Below are positions 1 to 5,881 of a DNA stretch of 6,993 nucleotides, piece after piece (within the stretch, counting starts at the first letter, position 1; each line of letters opens with the position of its first letter). The notes below the pieces were generated by a model. It made no database searches, was not told where the DNA came from, and was given only the letters and a program-made list of their open reading frames with translations. The position numbers and the translations under genes were made by a program. Origin of the DNA: JAXMBN01 sp046349875 (GTDB lineage Bacteria; Planctomycetota; Planctomycetia; Pirellulales; Pirellulaceae); the NCBI GenBank assembly GCA_046349875.1, contig JAXMBN010000084.1:1-6993 (forward strand), in the 5' to 3' direction.

Positions 1-1
1 C

Positions 2-1528
2 TATCCAGTGCATACGAGGAACTTGCAACCGGACCGCATAACGGAACTCAATCAGCCGAGTATCCCGGAATTGGCGGACGTGTCGACCGAGGGCAAATCC
101 GGGTTGCTGAAGCACGCCCCAGAGCACAGTTCGATCATCTCCACAGAAGAGTTCATGAAAGCATGTCTCGATACTATGAAGAACCGGGGTCCCATTCAAA
201 AAATCGCTTGGTCGAATCAGGGTGAGTTGATTTCACTGTCGAAGCCGACTGAAAAGCCCTCCATCCTTCGACCGGGCTCGATGGACATCGATCCAGCAGA
301 ACTTGATATTCGCACTCGGCCCTTCCACGGAAACTCAAGTGACCATCATGAGACTTTATCGGAAATCAATTGCCTAGCCGAAAACGGATCGGTGGTCGCC
401 CAGTTGACGGATTCATCGCTTGACATTCGATTGTTGGAGCACGGCCAGCGATTTAGCATCGATGCGAATGTTATCAACTTGCCGACTTCGGACTGTGCGC
501 TGCACTTAGTCGCCTGGAATCGCATGAATCCAGAGGAAGAGTCGGATCCAAAGTCCGACTTTGAGCAAGTGCTCGGAGAGAAACCTGCGACCAACGCTAA
601 CACCGCCGCGCGTTCGCTTTCACTACCATGGATTTTGGTATGGAACAACCGAATGCCCGCGCCTCCTCAAGATGAACTCCAAAGGGATTCGTCTTCCGCC
701 ACAATTCAGATTGTCGACTACGAAATGAAAGAGCGCATCGCAGAAATCGAGGTTTACAGGTCCTATCTGACATCCGTGATCATCAGTTCCGATGGTCGTT
801 ACATCGCAGCCCTGAGCGAGTCTGGAGGTGTGCGGACATGGCAAGTTAATAGCGAGCGAGAGATCGTCAACGGCCCAGAATATTCCCTTTCGGACCAAGC
901 GACTTGTCTGACATTCTCGAACGATGGACAACAATTGGCCGTAGGCTTGCAAAATGGCGATCTGGTTGTGTTTCATCGCGAGAACCTGAACCTCTCTCAA
1001 TTCAAAGCCCACGAAAGCAGTGTCGTTAGCGTGTGCTTTTCGGAAGATGACGGGCGATTGGTGAGCGTGGGGGAGGACCAGACATTGGCAATATTTGATA
1101 CCGACGTTTGGGCGGAAGCCTTCCGTAGTAAGTTGGTGGCACAGCCCACCTGTTTGACGCTCGATTCAAAAACACGCATGATTGCCGTCGGAAACGTCTT
1201 GGGGCACGTCGAACTCTTGGTTGCCGGTAACCGAAATGAGCTGCTCGCGGCAGGCTATAATTGGTTGCGAATCTCCCATTTTGAGGAGTTTTCGAAGGAT
1301 ACAATCGTTCGTGAACTTTGGGCCGAATACATCGGCGCGGGCCGAGCGGAACATTCCTTGCAAGTGGGTCGAGATGTGTTGGATGCCCTGCGAGACCGTA
1401 TCGCACACATTCCTTTGGAGCAGCTACGATCCGAGTTGATACGAGGATTCCCGCCCGGTACAGACTACTTCGATGGCTTGGATGCTTTCGCCGCAGGTCG
1501 TGCTGGCAGAAAGAGTAATCCCTGGTAA
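2..1528 (+). CDS. WD40 beta-propeller repeat protein, 5' end outside window
   Basis: The reading frame is already open at base 2. The first possible in-window start is GTG at 8, with no room to see a ribosome binding site, so I treat the gene as 5'-truncated; residues are counted from that GTG (506). WD40-like blades with the usual strand, SxDG turn and [FW] ending are clear at about 253-280 (IISSDGRYIAALSESGG, then TWQV), 297-326 (LTFSNDGQQLAVGLQNGD), 335-368 (VCFSEDDGRLVSVGEDQT) and 378-405. Weaker blades lie earlier, including one near residues 60-85, so a nearly full seven-bladed propeller is possible. A non-WD40 helical tail fills 418-506. Such propellers bind proteins and have no activity of their own. 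In planctomycetes they are often fused to Ser/Thr kinases or lie near ECF sigma genes; no kinase motif is visible here. The next gene on the strand begins 66 bases later. The product is probably cytoplasmic, as no signal or membrane segment is seen. Confidence 0.85.
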   Translation, partial: YPVHTRNLQPDRITELNQPSIPELADVSTEGKSGLLKHAPEHSSIISTEEFMKACLDTMKNRGPIQKIAWSNQGELISLSKPTEKPSILRPGSMDIDPAELDIRTRPFHGNSSDHHETLSEINCLAENGSVVAQLTDSSLDIRLLEHGQRFSIDANVINLPTSDCALHLVAWNRMNPEEESDPKSDFEQVLGEKPATNANTAARSLSLPWILVWNNRMPAPPQDELQRDSSSATIQIVDYEMKERIAEIEVYRSYLTSVIISSDGRYIAALSESGGVRTWQVNSEREIVNGPEYSLSDQATCLTFSNDGQQLAVGLQNGDLVVFHRENLNLSQFKAHESSVVSVCFSEDDGRLVSVGEDQTLAIFDTDVWAEAFRSKLVAQPTCLTLDSKTRMIAVGNVLGHVELLVAGNRNELLAAGYNWLRISHFEEFSKDTIVRELWAEYIGAGRAEHSLQVGRDVLDALRDRIAHIPLEQLRSELIRGFPPGTDYFDGLDAFAAGRAGRKSNPW

Positions 1529-1598
1529 GGCGACACTGCAGAAACTGCTTCCAGGACGCTCTGTAGGCTTGCGGAATTTCGCGGCATTGAGCGAATGA
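1440..1598 (+). other. Alternative-frame open stretch ending in ATGA overlap
   Basis: One frame over from the WD40 gene, 1440-1598 is open and reads plausibly, for example LAERVIPGKATLQKLLPG. It ends at TGA 1596-1598, which overlaps the ATG at 1595 of the next gene as ATGA. Either a single-base shift between about 1440 and 1525 separates the annotated WD40 tail from its original end, or this is a small coupled ORF (ATG 1473, 41 codons), or it is chance. The ATGA overlap is the main reason to list it. Confidence 0.25.
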
Positions 1599-2440
1599 AA
1601 AATGTACTTCTCGACTCCAGTCGCACTTTGTCCAGTCAGCAGACATATCTGCCGCTCTCGTTCGTGCCGGTTCTCAAATTCGTACTTAGATTCGCAAATA
1701 TCTCCGTCTTGTCCTCGTTCTTGGAACAACCCACTATGCTAGCCCCTGCGTCTTTCGTTTTAGAATCTGAATACCCCTGGTACATTCGCGTATCGCAAGT
1801 CTTAGCCCACTTCAAGCTATGGACCGACGAGCGGGTCGAACTTGAATGCGAGGAATGGATGCGAAGCGGCAATCGCCTCTTGCAAGCCATGGCCTCTATC
1901 TTCCGTTGCGAGGTGCCCATTCAGCGAGTCGATTGTTGGGAGTGCTGCGGCGTTACAGAGTGTCTTGTCATTGAAAACATCTTAGGTGATCAGGAAAGTT
2001 CTTCATCAATTGATACGGCTGAATGGTGGCTTTGCAAAAGTTGTCGCAATTTGATTTCCGCCCAGCTTATTGACGTACGCTTAGCTGGGTACTTACGAGT
2101 TACCGTGAGGGAGCTACGCAGTTGTGCCTTAAAGTGGAAAGCTCAATCGGAGTCGTCCGAAGCCGACCCAAAAGACCGAATCTCCGATGCTACACAAGCG
2201 TTGTTCGAAGCAACTCTGAAAGAATTGGAGAATGAGGGGCAGAGATCTAGATTCGTAGAACATCTAAACTTATCGATTCGCGCTCAAAACTTTCTAGCAG
2301 CAATGCGTATCGAGAAGATTGAGCAGCTGTGCGATAAATCCGAACAGGAGCTTAGAGAGGAGCGAGGGTGCACGGATGATGTGCTGGCGAGTATTCGAGC
2401 TGGATTGCAACAAAAGAATCGCAAACTGAAGAACGACTAA
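1595..2440 (+). CDS. Zinc-ribbon-like protein with RNA polymerase alphaCTD-like domain
   Basis: Predicted 281 residues. The C-terminus (about 222-279) matches the alpha-subunit C-terminal domain: LNLSIRAQNFL aligns with LELTVRSANCL of E. coli RpoA, so R229 and N232 correspond to DNA-contact residues R265 and N268. The following SEQELREERG corresponds to the TEVELL helix and turn. The second E. coli contact loop, GKKS, reads TDDV here, so minor-groove binding may be weakened or changed. The middle holds C114-x2-C117 (plus C118 and C123) and C147-x2-C150, a likely zinc-ribbon or treble-clef site. The rest of the polymerase alpha subunit is absent, so this is not rpoA. A role in DNA binding or polymerase contact is inferred. 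ATG 1595 is chosen because the frame runs from there and a TGA overlaps it; ATG 1736 (residue 48) is the alternative, and the segment before it is compositionally unremarkable. It faces the ECF sigma gene 61 bases away. Confidence 0.8.
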   Translation: MKNVLLDSSRTLSSQQTYLPLSFVPVLKFVLRFANISVLSSFLEQPTMLAPASFVLESEYPWYIRVSQVLAHFKLWTDERVELECEEWMRSGNRLLQAMASIFRCEVPIQRVDCWECCGVTECLVIENILGDQESSSSIDTAEWWLCKSCRNLISAQLIDVRLAGYLRVTVRELRSCALKWKAQSESSEADPKDRISDATQALFEATLKELENEGQRSRFVEHLNLSIRAQNFLAAMRIEKIEQLCDKSEQELREERGCTDDVLASIRAGLQQKNRKLKND

Positions 2441-2501
2441 TTGACTGAGTAGCCGTTCGCCAGAAATCCATCGTTCAACTGATGTTGATTGCCAATGCCC
2501 C

Positions 2502-3149
2502 CTAACTTGCCGAAGTGTCTGCGTCGTCTGATCGATAACTTCGCAAGCGATCGTTAAGCTTGATGATCGCCATATTGCACGATCGTTGGACTGTTTTCGT
2601 GCTCAGTTGCAACAAGTTGGCTATTTCTTGGTGTGTAAACCCGTACCAATGCTGCATGGTCAAACAATCTCGCTCTCTTTCGTCTAGTTCATCTAAAGCT
2701 TCGAGAATGTCAATCGCCGACCAAGGAGTTAAGGGAGTCTCCATAGCAATTTCCAGCCCTGGGGACGAAGCCTCATTGGAATTGAGGGAACTCACTTTAG
2801 GTCGCTTGACTTGCCCTCGACCGTGAATCGAACGCAATTTATCCAGAAGATGCCGTCGCATTTGCAGCGCTGCAAGTCCAAAGAATTGGCGGACAGTTTC
2901 GGGTTGTAAATCGTCCAGAGACCGATCGAGGCGCAGGTAGGCTTCCGCAACGAGACCTTCCGTCTCCTCGTCGATTGCATGACGATTGTAAGAATTCAAC
3001 ATTTTGTGGGCCAGAATTCGGAGTCGCGAATAGGCGCGAGCCACAAGTTGCTTCTTAATAGTTTCGACATTCTCACCCGACTGCAACTGGGAAAGAAGGT
3101 CTTGCAAAGCAAGAGTCGTGCTAGAATCGAGTTCCTGTGGCCGGTCCAT
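2502..3149 (-). CDS. ECF-type RNA polymerase sigma factor (Sigma70_ECF family)
   Basis: Predicted 215 residues. Region 2 covers about 30-109, with the helix EGLVAEAYLRLDRSL and the segment FFGLAALQMRRHLLDKLRS, a pattern typical of planctomycete ECF factors (compare FFAAAAEAMRRILVDNAR in relatives). A low-complexity linker (about 110-142) leads to region 4 (about 147-203), with ALDELDERERDCL and the helix-turn-helix HQEIANLLQLSTKTVQR that reads the -35 element. The protein would guide core polymerase to a small regulon. No anti-sigma factor is recognisable in the window. Factors of this type are often paired with Ser/Thr kinases instead; the WD40 protein across the convergent junction may reflect such a pairing. 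ATG 3149 is preferred over the TTG immediately before it. A perfect inverted repeat sits 69 bases upstream and may be its operator. Confidence 0.93.
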   Translation of the reverse strand: MDRPQELDSSTTLALQDLLSQLQSGENVETIKKQLVARAYSRLRILAHKMLNSYNRHAIDEETEGLVAEAYLRLDRSLDDLQPETVRQFFGLAALQMRRHLLDKLRSIHGRGQVKRPKVSSLNSNEASSPGLEIAMETPLTPWSAIDILEALDELDERERDCLTMQHWYGFTHQEIANLLQLSTKTVQRSCNMAIIKLNDRLRSYRSDDADTSAS

Positions 3150-3217
3150 CAAGAGTCACGCTATACACAGAATCAGGGCGAGTAATCCACGTGTTTTTTC
3201 AGAGGAAGTCGTGCAAT

Positions 3218-3238
3218 GTTAAACGGCCTGAGTTTAAC
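3218..3238. promoter_or_regulatory. Perfect inverted repeat in divergent spacer, candidate operator
   Basis: GTTAAAC, seven bases (GGCCTGA), then GTTTAAC: a perfect 7-bp inverted repeat. It lies 69 bases from the sigma ATG and 69 bases from the micro-ORF ATG on the other strand. A further GGAAG/CTTCC pair (3204-3208 and 3239-3243) flanks it asymmetrically. No T tract follows, so a dimeric regulator site is more likely than a terminator. No binding protein can be assigned. Confidence 0.4.
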
Positions 3239-3247
3239 TCTTCCCTG

Positions 3248-3293
3248 CTGGCGTGTCCACTCACACCCGATTTTTGTGTGTCCACGTCTGGCG
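3248..3293 (+). repeat. Short direct repeats CTGGCG and GTGTCCAC
   Basis: GTGTCCAC occurs at 3253-3260 and 3278-3285 (25-base period). CTGGCG flanks the set at 3248-3253 and 3288-3293. CACAC (3262-3266) and GTGTG (3276-3280) between them could pair. The cluster sits just upstream of the micro-ORF and the 446-residue gene, where an activator site would be expected. A scar of a small mobile element is the alternative. There is no evidence for either beyond the repeats. Confidence 0.3.
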
Positions 3294-3306
3294 GGGATCG
3301 TCGCTC

Positions 3307-3387
3307 ATGAAACTGCCCTGGTTTCGCACAAAACCAGATGTGCGACCGGTCACTATCAAACATAAAGATACGACGAAGCGAGGTTAA
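3307..3387 (+). CDS. 26-codon micro-ORF upstream of orphan helical gene
   Basis: ATG 3307 to TAA 3385-3387 encodes a basic 26-residue peptide beginning MKLPWFRTKPDVRP and ending in DTTKRG, and stops five bases before the next gene's ATG. The last codons carry the GAGG that probably serves as the next gene's ribosome binding site, so translation of the peptide could be coupled to it. It could be a leader peptide or a chance ORF: its frame stays open upstream to 3238 and it has only a weak purine stretch ahead of it. Confidence 0.22.
   Translation: MKLPWFRTKPDVRPVTIKHKDTTKRG
3380..3383 (+). promoter_or_regulatory. Ribosome binding site supporting start at 3393
   Basis: GAGG lies nine bases before ATG 3393 and supports this start over any internal ATG. 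Confidence 0.5.
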
Positions 3388-3392
3388 TCAAT

Positions 3393-4733
3393 ATGGCCGA
3401 ACAGCCAGATTCAGTCCTACCCGATCCAGTTGCCAATCGTGCCGCTCCCGAAAAAGACTACGATGCGGCCATCGAATTCCTTCGTAAGCTCGATTCCGAA
3501 CCAGTCCACGAGGCATCGGCCGATGCTATCGCGAATGAGATCATCCAATTCCTCACAGCTTGGCCAGACGACGATTTTATCGAACCCAAGTGCATTCGGT
3601 TGCTCCGTCGGTACGCTGCCCACTCCCCGACAATCTACCAACACTCTGCCCGGTGGGCAGACCATCCTCAAGTCCTTGAACGTCATTGGGCCGCAAGCAT
3701 CCTGCCAGCGATCAAACCTGAGGATTCACGAGTCGTTGACTGGCTCGAGCATCCTGAGATCGGGCCGTGGCCCGACCGCAAAATTTGTCCATGGCCAAAT
3801 CAGCGACATCGGGTTATCGACGCACTGTTGGATTCTTGGCCCAAGGGCAAGATGCTAAAGGATAGGTTGCTCAAGATCATTCGCGATGAGCAGGATGTCT
3901 ATTTGGCGTCCGACCTAGTGCGTTTGGAACCAGAGTGTCCAGCGGCGATGATGGTTTACTTAGAGTGCCTTGGCTCACAAGATCCCTACCATGACAGGGC
4001 GCACGAGATCATTGGTGCCAGTTATTCGTACTTGCGAACAATTTGGCCAGCACATAGAAATCGGGAGCATGTCACTCGAGCCTTGCGCAATCATGAAAGG
4101 CTGGTGACAAGTACTCTGGGACCTTGGATTACATGCGATGAACGCGGAGCATTACCAGCGAGTTCGCGGCAGATTGTTGCAGCTAGCCGAGTCTTGTTTG
4201 AGTTGGGATATCCCGTCGAAACCATTTTGATCGCATTGGGCAAGGTGCTTTGCGAGCCATGGAAGTGTAACAACCCTTCCGAGTATGCGGGGTTTATATA
4301 CGATGTCGCTGCTCTTGAGCTTCTTGATGCCATGGGCCCTAGCGCTACGGCCTCTCTGCCGCGGATTAACGGGTGGTTTTGGGCGCACGGCAAGGACACC
4401 CTCGCAGCGTATTATGTGCTTACGACAATCGTGTCTATCGGAAGCAGGTCCAAGATAAGTCTTGAAATCATCCTGGATGTACTCAACATGCTCGAGCGGG
4501 AAAGGGAAGGATTCACCGACTCAATTCCTGTCACCTACCTTTTCCAAGAGACCGTTGAGCAGGTTGGTCGAGCATTGTCCCAATTGTTTGCAATCGATAT
4601 CGCATGGCTTGAATCGCTCGATCCGCTACCGCGTTTGACAGAAATCCAACGTCGCGTGCGCAGCGCGCTCGATCGTCGCGATGATGAATCAGTACCAGAT
4701 TTGCAAGAATTTTTTATCGATGAATACCGTTAG
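3393..4733 (+). CDS. Orphan tryptophan-rich helical protein, 446 residues
   Basis: I do not recognise this family. There is no signal peptide and no convincing membrane helix, so it is probably cytoplasmic. It appears mainly helical and is rich in Trp, Leu and Arg; HEAT-like helix pairs are suggested by spans such as VIDALLDSWPKGKMLKDRLL (141-160) and ISLEIILDVLNMLERERE (355-372), though without a clean repeat consensus. A proline/tryptophan knot occurs at 125-135 (PWPDRKICPWP), and scattered cysteines do not form a metal site. The N-terminal 20 residues are Pro/Ala-rich and likely disordered; the C-terminal tail is acidic (430-446). ATG 3393 is supported by GAGG nine bases upstream. It diverges from the sigma factor gene across a repeat-bearing spacer, so shared control is possible. 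After its TAG the same frame stays open for 50 codons. A scaffold role would be a guess. Confidence 0.8.
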   Translation: MAEQPDSVLPDPVANRAAPEKDYDAAIEFLRKLDSEPVHEASADAIANEIIQFLTAWPDDDFIEPKCIRLLRRYAAHSPTIYQHSARWADHPQVLERHWAASILPAIKPEDSRVVDWLEHPEIGPWPDRKICPWPNQRHRVIDALLDSWPKGKMLKDRLLKIIRDEQDVYLASDLVRLEPECPAAMMVYLECLGSQDPYHDRAHEIIGASYSYLRTIWPAHRNREHVTRALRNHERLVTSTLGPWITCDERGALPASSRQIVAASRVLFELGYPVETILIALGKVLCEPWKCNNPSEYAGFIYDVAALELLDAMGPSATASLPRINGWFWAHGKDTLAAYYVLTTIVSIGSRSKISLEIILDVLNMLEREREGFTDSIPVTYLFQETVEQVGRALSQLFAIDIAWLESLDPLPRLTEIQRRVRSALDRRDDESVPDLQEFFIDEYR

Positions 4734-5002
4734 CTTGCCCGGTACCACGATGGCTTTATTGCGCACCACCGGTTTGACTTCGGGCTGAAAATTCAAGGCG
4801 ATCGTGTGCTGATTCTTCCACTCCCTGTCCACGACCTTGAGTTCGATCTCTTGTTGTTGCCTTCGAGAAAAAAGCGATCTGCTTGAGCGCGATCATCCAT
4901 TCTGAGAAACGGCAAGATGTCCAGTCGTGGATCGTTGGGACGCTTAGAAACTCAGCCTCCGTCGAGCGCTTGCAAGTCCCCGTAACCGTGCGAGTTAACC
5001 AT
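4689..5002 (-). pseudogene. Possible decayed gene, one stop and one frameshift
   Basis: The - strand of the otherwise empty spacer reads like protein across two frames. From ATG 5002 it gives MVNSHGYGDLQALDGG, a TGA at 4954-4952, then PNDPRLDILPFLRMDDRAQA and FFLEGNN to about 4853. Skipping to the next frame near 4851 gives EIELKVVDREWKNQHTIALN, then FQPEVKPVVRNKAIVVPGK, to a TGA at 4691-4689 inside the orphan gene's 3' end. The second part has high third-position G+C by eye. One lost or gained base would join the two parts. I cannot name the family. Because the + strand orphan frame is also open here, one of the two readings must be a mirror effect, so this stays tentative. Confidence 0.3.
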
Positions 5003-5525
5003 GAAACGACCGCTTCTCCCAATTTTGATTCTTGTGTCTGCTTTCAGCATGACTGCCCATGGCAGTCAACCCTCCGATCAGCTGGGAGCTGACGAGCCGC
5101 CACTGCAAGTTGACAACCCATCAACTAGCAGCCAAATTCTGGATCTTATCAATCAACGCCGCGACCAAGCGTCCTCACAGGAGGGCAATGGGCTGTCGCA
5201 GACCGAACAGAATAATGCGCCAGTGGAACTTCGCCCGTCTCGCTTGACTCAACAAGGCTCTGGCTCCTTGGCACGACCAAGCGAACAACTGGGACCGCCA
5301 ACCGCGGCTGCACCAGCAGAAACGCAAAGGACAACGATCCCAAGTGGTTGGTTCAGACGGACTGCGTATGCTTGGAGCGTAGGTGACAATCAATTGCTCA
5401 CTCACCAATTCGCAACTGCCTTTTGGAAGGCATTGCCCTGGGGGGTACTTATTTCGGCGATTTTGCTCTCGGCGTATCTTGAGCGAAGAAGGCGAGAACC
5501 AAAGGCAAGGAACCCGCTGACGTAG
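5001..5525 (+). CDS. Secreted or membrane-anchored low-complexity protein
   Basis: Predicted 174 residues, family not recognised. The N-terminus is a signal peptide: MKRP, then hydrophobic LLPILILVSAFSMTA, with a likely cut after A-H-G at 21. Residues 22-115 are rich in Gln, Ser, Pro and Ala and probably disordered. A short ordered part (116-140) leads to one membrane helix at about 141-160 (ALPWGVLISAILLSAYL), followed at once by ERRRREPKAR. The basic run marks a cytoplasmic end, giving a type I topology with a flexible periplasmic domain. No catalytic motif is visible. The ATG is favoured because the signal peptide starts there; no strong ribosome binding site precedes it. The next small gene begins 24 bases after its stop, suggesting an operon with the 61-residue protein. 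Confidence 0.75.
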   Translation: MKRPLLPILILVSAFSMTAHGSQPSDQLGADEPPLQVDNPSTSSQILDLINQRRDQASSQEGNGLSQTEQNNAPVELRPSRLTQQGSGSLARPSEQLGPPTAAAPAETQRTTIPSGWFRRTAYAWSVGDNQLLTHQFATAFWKALPWGVLISAILLSAYLERRRREPKARNPLT

Positions 5526-5549
5526 TCCGTGGTAAGGGTCGTTCCCAAG

Positions 5550-5735
5550 ATGCCACGAGAAGATTTGCCAATCAAAGTCGGAGGGGAAAGCGGCTCAAGT
5601 TGGGTGCCGAATAAACCGCAATCGACTTCCCCCGACCCTCTACCGCTCGAGTACAGCACCCTTCGGAAGAAGCGATTCTTCCATTGGTTGGTCGCTCAAC
5701 TTGTCGCCTGGATCGACTATCGCTTCAAACGATGA
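5550..5735 (+). CDS. Small basic protein, 61 residues
   Basis: The N-terminal half is polar and proline-rich (PNKPQSTSPDPLPLE). The C-terminal half, RKKRFFHWLVAQLVAWIDYR, is a basic, aromatic amphipathic helix likely to lie on a membrane or bind a partner; it is too short and polar for a clear transmembrane span. ATG 5550 is preferred, with AAGGG 11 bases upstream; GTG 5529 would add seven residues. It sits directly behind the membrane-anchored gene on the same strand, so joint expression is likely. No family is recognised. Coding status rests on position, the organised C-terminus and the absence of a better frame. Confidence 0.5.
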   Translation: MPREDLPIKVGGESGSSWVPNKPQSTSPDPLPLEYSTLRKKRFFHWLVAQLVAWIDYRFKR

Positions 5736-5830
5736 GCCCGCTTGGGAATTTCTTTAGTTGGTTCGTTAGCAACGGCGGCTCCCAAATCTCATGTCCAACC
5801 TCGTTGCCTTCGCGTCGCTCAGAGGGATGA
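5732..5830 (+). CDS. Very short ORF overlapping previous stop (ATGA)
   Basis: ATG 5732 overlaps the TGA of the 61-residue gene and opens a 32-codon frame (MSPLGNFFSWFVSNGG, then a Ser/Pro/Arg tail). Termination and restart at ATGA is a common coupling device. At its own TGA (5828-5830) another ATG overlaps. Length and composition give little support, so it may be chance. Confidence 0.18.
   Translation: MSPLGNFFSWFVSNGGSQISCPTSLPSRRSEG
5734..5781 (+). other. Possible RNA hairpin after the 61-residue gene
   Basis: GAGCC(C)GC at 5734-5741 can pair with GCGGCTC at 5775-5781, with one bulged C. The loop contains a second small stem, CGTT-AGC-AACG (5764-5774). No T tract follows, so it is not a typical rho-independent terminator. 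It may stabilise or separate the transcript before the TPR gene. Confidence 0.2.
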
Positions 5831-5869
5831 ATCGCATGTTGCGATCTCACGACTTGAAATTTAACAATC

Positions 5870-5873
5870 GAGG
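5870..5873 (+). promoter_or_regulatory. Ribosome binding site for the TPR gene
   Basis: GAGG lies eight bases before ATG 5882. Together with the signal peptide that begins at that codon, it fixes the start. Confidence 0.6.
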
Positions 5874-5881
5874 TGCACTCC

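Noticed and set aside
1026..1646. Long - strand frame of 206 codons under the WD40 gene
   Set aside because: It is antisense to clear WD40 blades, and its product is an Arg/Pro-rich text without any domain.
2475..2488. Small hairpin TCAAC-TGAT-GTTGA between the convergent genes
   Set aside because: The stem is only five A/T-rich base pairs and has no T tract, so a terminator is not supported.
2560..2826. + strand frame of 88 codons over the sigma gene
   Set aside because: It is antisense to the conserved region 4 of the sigma factor; the Ser-rich run comes from the opposite strand's Asp/Glu-rich helix.
3150..3152. TTG start for the sigma factor
   Set aside because: ATG follows immediately and adds or removes only one residue; ATG is the more usual start.
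4756..5022. - strand frame of 88 codons in the spacer
   Set aside because: Its text (MGEAVVSWLTRTVTGTCKR...) is less protein-like than the two frames described as a decayed gene, and it overlaps the signal-peptide start of the + strand gene.
5844..5868. TTGCGA and TAACAA with 17 bases between, ahead of the TPR gene
   Set aside because: The -10-like box matches the consensus at only about half its positions, which is too weak to call a promoter.
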